This document shows, piece by piece, positions 42,808 through 52,989 of a stretch of DNA of 64,000 bases. The DNA is from Artemisia argyi. Lineage: Eukaryota > Streptophyta > Magnoliopsida > Asterales > Asteraceae. Where the stretch lies: NCBI GenBank assembly GCA_030686995.1, contig CM060704.1, positions 119,142,042 to 119,206,041 of the forward strand, read 5' to 3'. Each line of letters opens with the position of its first letter. Positions within the stretch are counted from its first letter, which is position 1. The notes beneath the pieces were generated by a model. That model did not search any database. It was not told where the DNA came from and worked only from the letters and a program-made list of their open reading frames with translations. The position numbers were made by a program, and so were the translations under genes.

Positions 42808-43257
42808 CTACTTCTCCTTCTCCTTTCCCTTACGTATGTTCTCAGACCTCTTGATCTGTCCAATATGTTCTTGATGTGGAAGACCAGGTCCTGGAGCAGG
42901 AAGATTCAACACCACATTTTGTGATGTTGGAAGAGATGGATCCCTAGTATTTGATCTTGGTAGGGATCTCTCAAGAGTGGAAGGAGGAAGAAAGGGTGGA
43001 TCTTCAGGTTCTTCCTCTGAAGTGTCTTCATCAGAGGTATAGATGAAGGGAGAGACAAGCTCTCTTTCAGCAGGAATGGGTGCATTGCTTGTTTCACCTT
43101 TCAAGTGAGCATTCCATTGTCTTTCTTGTGCAGCACATCGATCCTCCAATGCTCTTGTAAAGTCAGAACCCTCAAGTCCCCGAGGATATGGTGGTATTTC
43201 CTCTTCTGATGATGAAGAAGAGGAATTTGAATCTGAGGTTTCTGGGTGTGAAGACAT
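42808..43257 (-). CDS. K antisense ORF, Ser/Glu-rich small protein of unknown function
   Basis: 149 codons on the strand opposite to gag-pol. It starts MSSHPETSDSNSSSSSSEEE and continues with IPPYPRGLEG, an acidic linker, a Pro/Leu-rich middle and a basic KGKEKEK end. I recognise no domain. The sequence before its ATG (minus strand, 43258 onward) has AAACCCTAATTCCAATTAG and short C/A-rich runs like a plant 5' UTR. It faces away from the ORF at 43693, across a 435-bp shared upstream region. It may be a captured gene fragment or a lineage gene; the ORF could also be chance, but it is full length with a sensible start. Confidence 0.45.
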   Translation of the reverse strand: MSSHPETSDSNSSSSSSEEEIPPYPRGLEGSDFTRALEDRCAAQERQWNAHLKGETSNAPIPAERELVSPFIYTSDEDTSEEEPEDPPFLPPSTLERSLPRSNTRDPSLPTSQNVVLNLPAPGPGLPHQEHIGQIKRSENIRKGKEKEK

Positions 43258-43692
43258 GGGTTGAATGGTGAATTGGGTCTAATTGGAATTAGGGTTTTGA
43301 AAGATAATTAGGGAAAGTTGATGAATGAGATGTGAGATTTGGGGTGATTAAATAAGCTAATTTGAGGAGTTACGAAATTAAATGCGAGTTGGGTGGCACA
43401 GTAAAATCAAGATATTGACCGAAGATATTTTTACCTTTGGTTGATTCTGCTGATAGTTGACTGTGCTTCAGCAGATTTGACTTTCGTTACTGCTGAAGGG
43501 TTAATTTTAAAATTAGAAGTTTTGTCAGACTTGGTCAATAAGTTGTTCCGATAATTTTGACCACGATTGGGGAACTTCCAAATTTAACTCACTCTGCATA
43601 TCTTTTCGAATCAAAAATTATTCGCTTATCACTTCACATAAACCCATTATTCTTGGGTGTAATTCATAACCATCTCACACACATTCAGTCAA
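43258..43692. promoter_or_regulatory. Shared upstream region between divergent K ORFs
   Basis: 435 bp between the divergent starts at 43257 (minus) and 43693 (plus). It contains GATTCTGCTGATAGTTGAC and CTGTGCTTCAGCAGATT (43443-43476), the TCTGCTGA word of the K LTR in both orientations. The last 70 bases are C/A-rich, as in a 5' UTR. No strong TATA box is seen on either side. Confidence 0.35.
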
Positions 43693-46600
43693 ATGGCTCA
43701 ACTTGGATTGAAGGGTGATCATAACAAATACGCTATACTAACAACAAAGAAGGGACATGAAGAATTCGATTTGATGGTGGAGTTTTTACAAAGGTCGAAG
43801 ATTCATTATGCTTTGACTTATTGTCCTAATTTGGTGTGTGAATCTCTGGTGAAGCAATTTTGGGCATCTGCTACTAAGAGATCTGCTACAGAGATTGTAG
43901 CTGAAATTGATGGCGTAGAATATGTGGTGACAGAAGGGTTGATAAGGACAAAGCTTCAGTTGGATGATGAAGATGGTGTGTATCATTCCAACACTGCAGA
44001 GATTCTTGCTGGGTTAAGAGAAGCTGGATATCAAAGTACTGATACTTCAAAGTGGCACAAGAATCAATTTTGTCCGAAGTGGAGGTATTTGGTGCATCTG
44101 CTGCTTCAATGTTTGAGCAACAAGTGTGGAGGATGGAACCAGTTCTCTCTGCAATTGGGTTGTGGTATTGTTTGTCTATCTAAGGGTGAAACTTATAATT
44201 TTTCTAAGTTTATTTTTGACAATATGCTAGAAAACATAGATAAAGAACAACATAAGTTTTTAATGTACCCTAGATTCTTACAGATTATCTTAGACATAAC
44301 CACTGAAGATATGACCCATATACCCATTAAAAGTCTAGGTTCTAAGTTGTTTGCCTCAATGAAAACAAATTATATTGGGGCACATTACCCTTTGCTAAAA
44401 GAAATGTTGCCACAAGGCAATGCTAATGCAGTTGAGGGTGATGATGCTGGTCATGTGCCTGCTTCTGATGCTGCTGATGATGGTAATCCATCATCTTCTG
44501 GTGTTGCTGCTGATGGTATTCCTTCAGTGGTAATGGCGGAAGCGCCAGCTACAACTGCTGAACCTTTACCTGATTCTACTGACTTACCACCACCTACCCC
44601 TGTACACATGTCACCTAGCCCTACCATCTCACCAGTTCAGGATGCTCCAACTGAGCAATTTCATGAGTTTGAAGTTGATCTACAGACTTTTGAACCTGAA
44701 CTAAATAGACTACCTTCACCTAGTTCTTTGGGAGAGCAAATTAATGTAGGTTCTCCTAATGTTGTACATGAGTCTGTTTCTCCTACAGGGTTCAATGAAG
44801 CTCCTCATACCACTGAGCAATCAAGTGATAGAGCAGAGGACCCTATTACTCTCACATTTGTATATGAATCTCTTAACAGGTATATGAAAATGACTGAAGA
44901 TCTCCAGAAAGAACTTGCTGAGACCAAGACTACTCTTGGTAATGAGATTCAAAGTCTGAAAAGCAAAGTCAAAGATTTGGAGACACAGATGGGTCAGCAG
45001 AATCAAAGCAAAGATGGATTGGATTCTACTGAAGAGGCAAAGGAGGCAAATTTGGATTCTCTTGAGATTCTAGCTGAAGTTGCTAGACAGTCTCATGTTC
45101 TTCCTCCTAAAGCTGCAACAGCATCTCAATCTAAACCAATCATACTAGTTCAAAGAAGAAGTACAAGACAGTATTTGGCAAAACAAGCTGCTGAAGCTTC
45201 AAAAGTTTCTGGTAATGATAATGATGTGCTGATGACTGAAGCTGTGGATATACTTCAGGAGAAACAATCATTCAGCAAGGTTACTGCTGATCAATCTGCT
45301 GACAAAGGAAATGCATCAGGGGAAACATTTTTTGTAGCTGGGAAAGAATACATGAATTCTCCTGTTCATCATTCATCTGAGAACATAGAGATTTCTACTG
45401 ATAAAGAGGTTCAAGATGCACATGATGAACCTATGGCAGATGTGGATATGTCTAATGATCATATTGCTGAAGCTAATGTTTCTCATGATGGTTTGGATGA
45501 GCTTGTAACTGATGAAGATAGAGCTGGTCAAGGTAAAGTATTGCAAGAATGGGAAAATTATATGAAGAGTGTAAATCTTGCTAAGGAAGTACAAGCTAAG
45601 TTTGATGCAGAATTAGATTCAGAGACTCAAAGATATGTGTCTACCTTACCCATTGCAAGACAAAGGGAATTGGATGCAGCAGTTCTAGAGTTTGATGAGT
45701 CAGACTGGCAGTCTATTGGAAAACAGATGCTTGCTAATACTAATGTAACTGCTGATCTTTTTGGAAAGAAAGTAGAGGAACAAGATTTTGAATCTGAGAT
45801 TGTGAAAATGTTAAAGATGAGGAAGAAGGCAGCTGATGAATTAAAGGCTAAAGCAAAAAGGGAAAAACCCATGACTCAAGCACAGCAAACAGAGTATATG
45901 AGAACATATGTGAAAAATCAGAGCAGCTCAGTATATAATTCTGCTTGGTCTAAGAAATATGTATGGGGACTTCCTTTTAACAACCTAGTTGAGATTTATA
46001 ATAGAATCAAATCTAGGAATGCTAAAGCTGGAATGGATGCTTCAAAGAAAATTCCACTTCTAAATGTTGATGAGGATTCTTCTAAGAATGTTCATATAGC
46101 TGCTGCACAAGTATCTTTACCTGCTACTTCTACTGGTGTTGATGTTTCTATGGATAAAGGTAAAGCCAAAGTAACAACATCAGATGCTCCAACTAGGAAG
46201 AGAACTAGGAGACAATTGGAGCTGGAAAGATTAGGTGAGGAGACTGCTAGAAAGTTGACTGAAGATCAAGAAGCTGAACAAAGGGCTGCACTTGCTAGAT
46301 TTCATGATCTGAAGACAAGAGAAGTTGAAATTCAAGCTGCTAGGAACAAACAAATCAGAAAAGCTATGGATGAACAATATGCCTCTGCTGCACTTGAATC
46401 TTCTGAAGATTCTGCTGATGACCAAATGGATACTCCATCAGTGGATACTGAAGCTGCAGAAGGTAATTCTGCTGATGCAGCAGTTCATGATGCTATTTAT
46501 GTTCCTGGTAGAAGAGGAAAGAGAATGGCTAGAGTAGGATCATTACATAGTCTAATTAATGTAAATGATTCAGATGCTACATTTATAAGGGAAGGATCAT

Positions 46601-47145
46601 CTGATGATTGGCCAGAAGGAACTAGAGTGGTTCTAGTAAGTTGGGAGTTAAGTCCAGATGGTCAACTCAATATCATTCATAGATTGGATAAGTCATCCAT
46701 ATCTTTTGTTTTCCTTCAGCAGATTCTTCATCTTGTAAGTTATCAGGATTTGGTAACTCTACATGAGTTGGTTACTAAGTTTTATGCCACTCATACTCCT
46801 GAAGGTTATGGATTGTATTTGTTGGGTGATCTTCAAGTATTGTTTGATTCTTCTACTCCTACTGGTGCAAGTTATGATATATGGAAGAATAATCAGAAAT
46901 GGAAAGTTCAGAGTTGGAAGTTCTATCCTATGTCTTATGTACATTTGCTGGAAACTACCACTGGTCTGAGGATTATCATGGATATTATTCATAAATATCC
47001 TCTGAAGGTATCTTTGATGGAGAAAATGTTGCAACAGAAGTTGGAAATTCCTCCTGATCCAGCTGGTAATACAAGATTGTTTGCTGAATCTTTGGTGAAG
47101 GTTTTCAAACAAAGGATTAAGACTTCCAGAGCAGCAGTTGAGTAG
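43693..47145 (+). CDS. K 3' ORF, large protein of unknown function (Sirevirus env position)
   Basis: 1150 codons. About residues 1-230 are an N-terminal globular domain (EFLQRSKIHYALTY, LVKQFWASA, VVTEGLIRTKLQLDDEDGV, WRYLVHLLLQCLSNK, KFLMYPRFLQIIL). The middle is acidic and Ser/Pro-rich. A coiled coil lies at about 390-435 and a basic RKRTRRQ stretch near 835, followed by another coiled coil. About residues 980-1150 are a C-terminal domain (HELVTKFYATHTPEGYGLYL, WKVQSWKFYPMSYVHLLE) that also survives in element E at 9540-10066. Both ends are familiar from 3' ORFs of Asteraceae Copia elements. No signal peptide or membrane segment is evident, so an envelope role has no support here. Confidence 0.8.
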   Translation: MAQLGLKGDHNKYAILTTKKGHEEFDLMVEFLQRSKIHYALTYCPNLVCESLVKQFWASATKRSATEIVAEIDGVEYVVTEGLIRTKLQLDDEDGVYHSNTAEILAGLREAGYQSTDTSKWHKNQFCPKWRYLVHLLLQCLSNKCGGWNQFSLQLGCGIVCLSKGETYNFSKFIFDNMLENIDKEQHKFLMYPRFLQIILDITTEDMTHIPIKSLGSKLFASMKTNYIGAHYPLLKEMLPQGNANAVEGDDAGHVPASDAADDGNPSSSGVAADGIPSVVMAEAPATTAEPLPDSTDLPPPTPVHMSPSPTISPVQDAPTEQFHEFEVDLQTFEPELNRLPSPSSLGEQINVGSPNVVHESVSPTGFNEAPHTTEQSSDRAEDPITLTFVYESLNRYMKMTEDLQKELAETKTTLGNEIQSLKSKVKDLETQMGQQNQSKDGLDSTEEAKEANLDSLEILAEVARQSHVLPPKAATASQSKPIILVQRRSTRQYLAKQAAEASKVSGNDNDVLMTEAVDILQEKQSFSKVTADQSADKGNASGETFFVAGKEYMNSPVHHSSENIEISTDKEVQDAHDEPMADVDMSNDHIAEANVSHDGLDELVTDEDRAGQGKVLQEWENYMKSVNLAKEVQAKFDAELDSETQRYVSTLPIARQRELDAAVLEFDESDWQSIGKQMLANTNVTADLFGKKVEEQDFESEIVKMLKMRKKAADELKAKAKREKPMTQAQQTEYMRTYVKNQSSSVYNSAWSKKYVWGLPFNNLVEIYNRIKSRNAKAGMDASKKIPLLNVDEDSSKNVHIAAAQVSLPATSTGVDVSMDKGKAKVTTSDAPTRKRTRRQLELERLGEETARKLTEDQEAEQRAALARFHDLKTREVEIQAARNKQIRKAMDEQYASAALESSEDSADDQMDTPSVDTEAAEGNSADAAVHDAIYVPGRRGKRMARVGSLHSLINVNDSDATFIREGSSDDWPEGTRVVLVSWELSPDGQLNIIHRLDKSSISFVFLQQILHLVSYQDLVTLHELVTKFYATHTPEGYGLYLLGDLQVLFDSSTPTGASYDIWKNNQKWKVQSWKFYPMSYVHLLETTTGLRIIMDIIHKYPLKVSLMEKMLQQKLEIPPDPAGNTRLFAESLVKVFKQRIKTSRAAVE

Positions 47146-47174
47146 GGATCTTATGTTGTATATTTTTTATTCTT

Positions 47175-47177
<3 letters not shown>

Positions 47178-47230
<53 letters not shown>
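47178..47230 (+). repeat. A53 homopolymer after the K 3' ORF
   Basis: 53 consecutive A residues start 32 bases after the stop codon of the 3' ORF, far from the LTR poly(A) site. Its position is like a poly(A) tail copied from an mRNA, but simple homopolymer growth is equally possible. The length may be unstable in assembly. Confidence 0.8.
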
Positions 47231-47232
<2 letters not shown>

Positions 47233-47973
47233 AACATATTGTTATATAGTCTTTGTTTGCAGGTTTGGTTATCAACTTACCTGATGTTGACTATTCCATC
47301 ATACAGTTGGCTAGTCCAAAGGGTACAGCTTTGGTAAAGACACATCAAATCTGTTGATAGCTGTAATGGTTTGCTCAAAACCATAGGGTTTTCAACTCAC
47401 CCATGCTTTGTTGCTGAGTAGTTGAAATGGTTGTCAATTGACCATGGATTTTTCCTTTATGGATTCTGAATAATTGGCTAGCCCACATGTATATGGCTTG
47501 TGGTAAAGGCAGTGGAAAACCATATTTGGTAATCAGTTAACCAAGATGATTTTCATCAAGATAATTGACTAGTCCTGAGCAAACGGCTACAGGTAAAGAC
47601 ATCTCAAATCCGTTTATAGCTGATGATTTGCTAAAAATCATGTGGTTATCAGTGTACCTTTGAACACTTGGCTACTCCAGTAGTGATGGCTATTGGTAAA
47701 GAGACATCAAATCCATTATTTTCAATGATTCACCTCTCTCAGGAGTTAACACACCTGGAAGTGATGAGAATAGTATGAAACTACTTTGTTTTGATGTACA
47801 TTAAGTCATTTGTTGCTGCAAAGAATGGAGCTTTTATGTGTCTGCTGATCATAGAGATTCTGCTGATGATACTTCTTTGCTGGTGCTCTGTTACAATCCT
47901 CTTGGTATGTTACTTTAAAGATCTATCAAGAATCTTGAACTTAACTAGGTCAAATTCAAGATTAGGGGAGGAT
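47231..47973 (+). repeat. K 3' noncoding region with degenerate repeats and polypurine tract
   Basis: Degenerate units built on TTGGCTAGTCC...GGTAAAGACATCAAATC...TGATAGCTG...AACCATRTGGTTATCA recur from about 47265 to 47735; the TTGRCTAGYCC cores lie near 47308, 47474, 47565 and 47661. The final ATTAGGGGAGGAT (47961-47973) is the polypurine tract. Confidence 0.6.
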
Positions 47974-48415
47974 TGTTGGGAATTCTGCTAAGAGAGAATT
48001 CTGCTGAAGAATCTGCTGATGGAATCTGCTGAAGAGACAGATTCTGCTGAAGCAGTGTATCTGCTGAAGACTAGTTTCAGCATATTATGTTTCTACGGAT
48101 ATAGTTATTCCGTGTTATTTATTAGTTTGTTAGGATATGCTTGAGCTATTTTAGGTAGTGATATGCATTGATATTTTTATTTATTATTGTATTAGGGTTC
48201 CTTGTGTATAAAAGGAACTGATAGTCATTTTTATTGTATGTTTTTGAATAAAAACTCCAGGAAAAACACCTGTGTGGGTGATATAGATCCATAGAGGATC
48301 ATTGTTCTTAATAGAAAAACCTTGTGGTAACTTTGATTGTGTTCTTTATTATTATTCCGCTGTGCAATCAATCATTGTTATTATATCCTAGATAGGGCTT
48401 GATCTTGATTTAACA
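47974..48415 (+). repeat. K 3' LTR
   Basis: 442 bp; one base different from the 5' LTR by eye (48016). TATAAAAG at 48207-48214. It is followed by the second GAAAG target copy. Confidence 0.9.
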
Positions 48416-48420
48416 GAAAG

Positions 48421-50538
48421 GATCAAACCTCCACCACATGGCGTAAGCACCTAGGATAAACTATCAAAGAGGTCTTTTTAAAGAGTTGTAACGTTAGGTG
48501 TAGGGATATGAAATACACGGTTTTGTTGGATAAAGAAAGTTTTACTGGTGGCGAGTTAACAATCTTGGTCAATTACATGTACAATATGGCGTTGCTAAGC
48601 CAAGACTAGACTCGACTTATGCTAATAAATGAAAAATAACAAAAACATAAAATGAACATAGAATGAAACGGGATGGTAGTCCGTATGTTTTTTCTATTTT
48701 TCCTTTTTTTCTATTTTTTTTTTTTTTGCATACACTCTTACCCTACCATCCAAAATAATACATCATAGGGAATGAACATTTCCCTTACACTTGAATTTTT
48801 ACATACTTTACATTAAACTAATCTAATGACTCGAATTAAGATAATCAAAACACTTGGAGCACTTTTAAGATTAACGCACATATGGGGGTAATAAATGTTC
48901 TTCCCCATTACTCCATAAATAAGTACTTACCCATGAGTCCCAATCGTCCCAAAACAATATGTACAAGGATATGACTCGACTTAGCAACCATGTAATCAAT
49001 TAGAAAGTTAACTTAGGGTTTAAAAAATAACAATAATGCACTAAAAATGAGCGCATACACGGAAGGCTAAGGCGATTTGGGTGTACATTTAAGTGGGGTG
49101 TAACAAATTCTTCCTTTAAGTAAAATGCTTAAAGTTAGAAATGAAAAGATAGGCTCGGAGGGGTGTACTAGGGGTTTCGTGTACTAAAAATGAGTACAAC
49201 GCTAAGGGTGTGGGAAAAATTAGTTGACTTAACTAGCCAAGTAATATGACTTAAATGGTCAAGTAATTATAATACGGGTTTAACACAAGGGTAATCCTAA
49301 TGCCTCTTATCATGTAGTAAATCCTACCACACGAATGTAGTCTCACTAGCGGTCTCGGGATGCATCACTAACGCAAGTTCTGGAATCTAAATGCTACCGG
49401 TACACTCATAAGCACTAATAATAAATGCTTTTCCTATCAAATCTAAAGGCGAACCTCACATATTTGGGTGGAAAATTTTTCTGAATATACGGTTATGTGC
49501 TAGTCATACAATCTCCTATCCATGAGACGCTTGCTATGGCTAAAGTTTCACTCCTAAATTGCACTAACAAGTATTTCTCATAGTTTTATTACACATCTAC
49601 TATTAAACAAAACAAACTCAAGCGAAAGTGCATATGTAAGGTATCATCTTTTTACCCTCCCCTTACACTTAAGATGAACATTGTCCCCAATGTTCAAGTA
49701 AAGAATGTAAAAGTGAAAAAGTAAAAAGAATGAAATCAAATACTCCCCTGATTCGCTCGGTATGGATAATAGGATGGCCAGGTTAAATCTTCCTCCAAGA
49801 AAATGAACAATCAAAGCTTCCCTTCCAGAATATAAATCATCTTCTTGTCATACATAACCTGTAAAACCTGACAAAATAGACAAGACAACCTCGCGTAAAA
49901 TCGGCGGCATCCTATATAAGTTTCTAAATCCTAGAAAACAAGATAAGATATAATGCTTGTGGAATGAAGTTTGCAGATCTCCTGGAGATTATAAAACTTA
50001 ATAATTCACAAAAACCATAAGACTCCGTTAGAAAAACAAAACCGGTAAATTTCCAGATTTTAACTCCTGACGCCGTCAGGAGTAAAACTCTGACGCCGTC
50101 AGAATGGACCTGCAGAAATTCTTATGTTAAGTTTCCGGAAAATTTCTGGAAAAACTTGGTCCTACTTCCTGGAAAATCCTGCAAAACTTCATTATGACTC
50201 AATACAAGCATTTGACTCTAACAAATACGAATATACATGCTTATTTAATATTGTGGAGAATCATGCTCGGTTTGTTTCTTAAAAACATATTTGGGGTTTC
50301 CCCTTACACTTATCTTTTGCAAAAATACTTCTAGGTGGAGTTAAGACTAGGCCAAAACAACAAAGTAAAGTATTTCCACTATTTTAATTTAGAAACATGA
50401 TCTACCAACAATAAAAATAAAGCATGCATACGGAAGCAAATAACAAACAAACAAATAAAATCACACAAAACATGGGTTGCCTCCCAAGAAGCGCTTTTCT
50501 TTATTTACGAGTCTTGTAGCTAGACTCAAGGTCATGGG
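48421..50538 (-). other. F1 3' noncoding region (right of K)
   Basis: No gene. It is colinear with F2 30060-32261: a T-rich run near 48700-48728, polypurine-like motifs at 48781-48792, 49659-49670 and 50300-50311, and TGACGCCGTCAG twice near 50068 and 50092. The CATGGGTTGCCTCCCAAGAAGC block before the ORF end (about 50471) is shared with F2 (32189). Confidence 0.7.
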
Positions 50539-51435
50539 TTACCGTGTATCGCTTATGCTCACATAACCAAGTGTGAGCCATCTAATAGTTGCCTCATCTT
50601 TCTTATATTCATCTCCTAACTCTAAGCATCCGCGGTAGTATCTTTTATTCTTTTCATGGGTATACTTAAGTCCTTTTCTCTTATCATTCTCACTTAACAT
50701 TTCCATGGGCGGATACCTACTACACTTTTCCATGGAAAAATCCTTGAACCTAGGGTGTGTGCGGGGCATTTGATAAACAAAATCTTCATCCCCATCCGAG
50801 AATGTAATTAACCCTTCTATGAGTTTTTCATCGAGGTTGGTCAACCGTTTGAAAGGTCTTCCAAACACAACTTGGGTCAATTTATCATCAATAAATTCTC
50901 CTAGACTCTCCATAACCATGAACTCAACAAGATAAACCAACCTTCCTACAAACACATGCAATGGTATTGCCTTAGCAATAATGTTTTCTCCTTTGTATTC
51001 TAACTCATCTACCATGATTTTATTGTATTCATTACGTGAGATTATGTTCATTGGAAGAGATGAGTTGAGATAGGCGTTAAAGCTCTTAAATCCGATCTTA
51101 CAAGGGAATTGCATGTTAAATGAACTATCGCACTCAATCCTAGTTCTGGGGTCAACATACCTAAGAGGGTTTATTTCCTCTTCCATTCTATCCTCATTAA
51201 TCACGTCACCATCATCAAGATCCTCATCGGAGTCTGAATAGTAAAAAGGACTAGCCCTGCGGTCACTATCATGATCAGACTCTTCTAGCTCAGAATTATT
51301 GTTAAAGTGGTGGTTGGGTGAGAGGTTAGGTGGGTTCTCATTTTCTGCTAAAGGAAGTGGGGCGGGCATTTGGAAAATCCTACGACGAAAAACACGAATA
51401 ACAGGAATCAAATGATCAATGTTATTGTTATCCAT
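50539..51435 (-). CDS. F1 sole ORF: protease-like domain without catalytic aspartate motif
   Basis: 298 codons, intact. The start MDNNNIDHLIPVIRVFRRR is 136 bases after the primer site. The N-terminal third is Asn/Pro- and Asp-rich. About residues 105-225 align with the F2 protease-like domain (CKIGFKSFNAYLNSSLPMNI, FVGRLVYLVEFMVMES, LTQVVFGRPFKRL), and the rest aligns with its tail (KRKGLKYTHEKNKRYYRGCLEL). At the active-site position N replaces D, so it cannot be an aspartic protease. Retention of an open frame in a degenerate domain suggests either a structural or RNA-binding role, or simply recent insertion. Confidence 0.7.
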   Translation of the reverse strand: MDNNNIDHLIPVIRVFRRRIFQMPAPLPLAENENPPNLSPNHHFNNNSELEESDHDSDRRASPFYYSDSDEDLDDGDVINEDRMEEEINPLRYVDPRTRIECDSSFNMQFPCKIGFKSFNAYLNSSLPMNIISRNEYNKIMVDELEYKGENIIAKAIPLHVFVGRLVYLVEFMVMESLGEFIDDKLTQVVFGRPFKRLTNLDEKLIEGLITFSDGDEDFVYQMPRTHPRFKDFSMEKCSRYPPMEMLSENDKRKGLKYTHEKNKRYYRGCLELGDEYKKDEATIRWLTLGYVSISDTR

Positions 51436-51570
51436 CGAAACAGTTTACGAACAAAGACACAAAGAAATAGATAGACTAAGAGAACCTAAAAATAAAAATA
51501 AAATCTTACTAGAAAGGAATCTAGCAAGTAGACCTAATAAAAAGAAATTCTAACCTAGACAATAACTATT

Positions 51571-51588
51571 CCCCGGGCTGCGGCGCCA
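51571..51588 (-). promoter_or_regulatory. Primer-binding site of F1
   Basis: Minus strand TGGCGCCGCAGCCCGGGG, six bases after the LTR end. Athila elements use TGGCGCCG-type sites matching tRNA-Asp; the tRNA assignment is from general knowledge. Confidence 0.8.
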
Positions 51589-51594
51589 AAAACT

Positions 51595-52989
51595 TGATGC
51601 GTGGGAATCGCAACAGGCTTTACCTCTCGAGGGATCTCGAGAAGCTTACAACCCCCACCAGGCAGTGTACCTGATCTTTGTAGTATAGTATAGTGACAAG
51701 TACCGGGGGATTGATCGTTCAGCTTAGGAATAGTGTCGCTAGGATTAGAAAGCCTAAATACTAGTTCTAAAGATGAGGGATGATTATTTTTGTGTTTTTA
51801 TATTTTATGGAAAGCAAGTTAAAATCTCGGATTTTAGAAGAGTGGGCGGAATTAGTTGCTATTCAACTAACCCAATATTAAGATGCAATCAAAATAAAAT
51901 ACTAAAAATGAAAGTAAACTAATTTATACTAAAGTTGTGAGCAGTAATTGGAGAAAATGTGTTTACTTATATTTCACTACTCCCTAGATATCTTTTACAC
52001 GTTAATTACTTGTTATAATTGCATGGATGACGGATCGTATTCCTTAATACCATTCATGGGGTGGCACACATAACTCCCCAATTCTATGAGCTCTTATCTC
52101 CTCCTACACCATGCCCAGCACAACTATAGGGATTGTAAACAGTGGCTCATGCATTAAATACAACCAATAAAGACCTAGTGCGCGTTGGTTCATGTTTCTT
52201 AAGACGTTCAAGCATGTTACCAATTGGAGATCTGCCAGTTTTCTTAAGCCTAACATATAAATCATTCATCCAAGACAAGAATAAACAAGTAATCAAGACA
52301 TAATCAATATCTAGGTTTCATTAGATCTAAGCAAACACAAAGGAGATCTAGCCTAGCATGATAGAATTAAGACAAGAACATGATATAGACAACCAACACA
52401 TAGACATATTGATTGAATTAGAAGAACACTTATCTTGATTAATCATGCAAGGTATCAAGGGGTTGGAACCCTTGAAAAACTTGTAAAGTTACCCCAAAAT
52501 CGTACTTAGGGTTTCTTCCAAAACTTCTCTCTCTTAATGTGAAAAATTAGAAAACTATATATAGAAAAACAGGTCTGACGGCGTCAAGAGTAATCTTGTG
52601 ACGCCGTCACCTCGCCGCCAAAACTCTCCTCGGACTGCCTAGATCTACTTCTGACGCCGTCAAGACTTAGACACTTCCAGGCCGTGATGACTCTTTTACT
52701 CTTGACGCCCTTCCCATGTGACGCCGTCAAAACTCTACTGGGTCGTCATGGAAATTCATGAAATTTGCTCTTGACGCCGTCACCTATTGTTCCCAGTCAT
52801 GGAAAATTAAGACTTTGGCGTTTTCTTCACTTTTATGCTCCAAAAACGTCCGAATTGCTTCCTTTTCCAGATTTCTCTCCCAAAGTACCTAAAATCACAA
52901 AAGGAACGATTTAGGGCAATATTTGATCAAATAAATTCGGATTCGGGCTTAAATGACCCCCTAAAAATGGATCATTTTTCGCCTCATCA
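51595..52989 (-). repeat. F1 5' LTR
   Basis: 1395 bp; minus strand TGATGAGGCG...CACGCATCA. TATA box CTATATATAG at 52555-52564, with the inverted TGACG array upstream of it (about 52576-52783). It is the partner of 33598-35015. Confidence 0.9.

Larger units (their letters stand above)
35301..48415 (+). mobile_element. Young, nearly intact Copia element K with 3' ORFs
   Basis: 13,115 bp, flanked by GAAAG at 35296-35300 and 48416-48420. LTRs are 442 bp each and differ only at 35343 (t) against 48016 (c) in my reading. Order: LTR, Met-tRNA primer site, gag, protease-integrase-RT-RNase H, purine-rich repeats, a minus-strand small ORF, a 1150-codon plus-strand ORF, an A53 tract, noncoding repeats, polypurine tract, LTR. 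The extra 3' ORF and repeated purine motifs point to the Sirevirus branch. It is inserted in F1. Confidence 0.9.
33598..52989 (-). mobile_element. Athila-like non-autonomous element F1 (interrupted by K)
   Basis: Flanked by AGTTC at 33593-33597 and 52990-52994. Minus orientation: 5' LTR 51595-52989, primer site 51571-51588, one ORF 51435-50539, about 2.4 kb noncoding, 3' LTR 33598-35015. Without K it is about 6.3 kb. It lacks the Gag capsid domain as well as RT and integrase, so it is a shorter derivative of the F2 type. LTRs differ at about 16 sites plus one 23-bp copy-number change. It is inserted in the gag of F2. Confidence 0.85.

Noticed and set aside
43693..47145. Calling the K 3' ORF an envelope gene
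   Set aside because: Position fits, but there is no signal peptide, transmembrane segment or glycoprotein-like feature; I call it unknown function.
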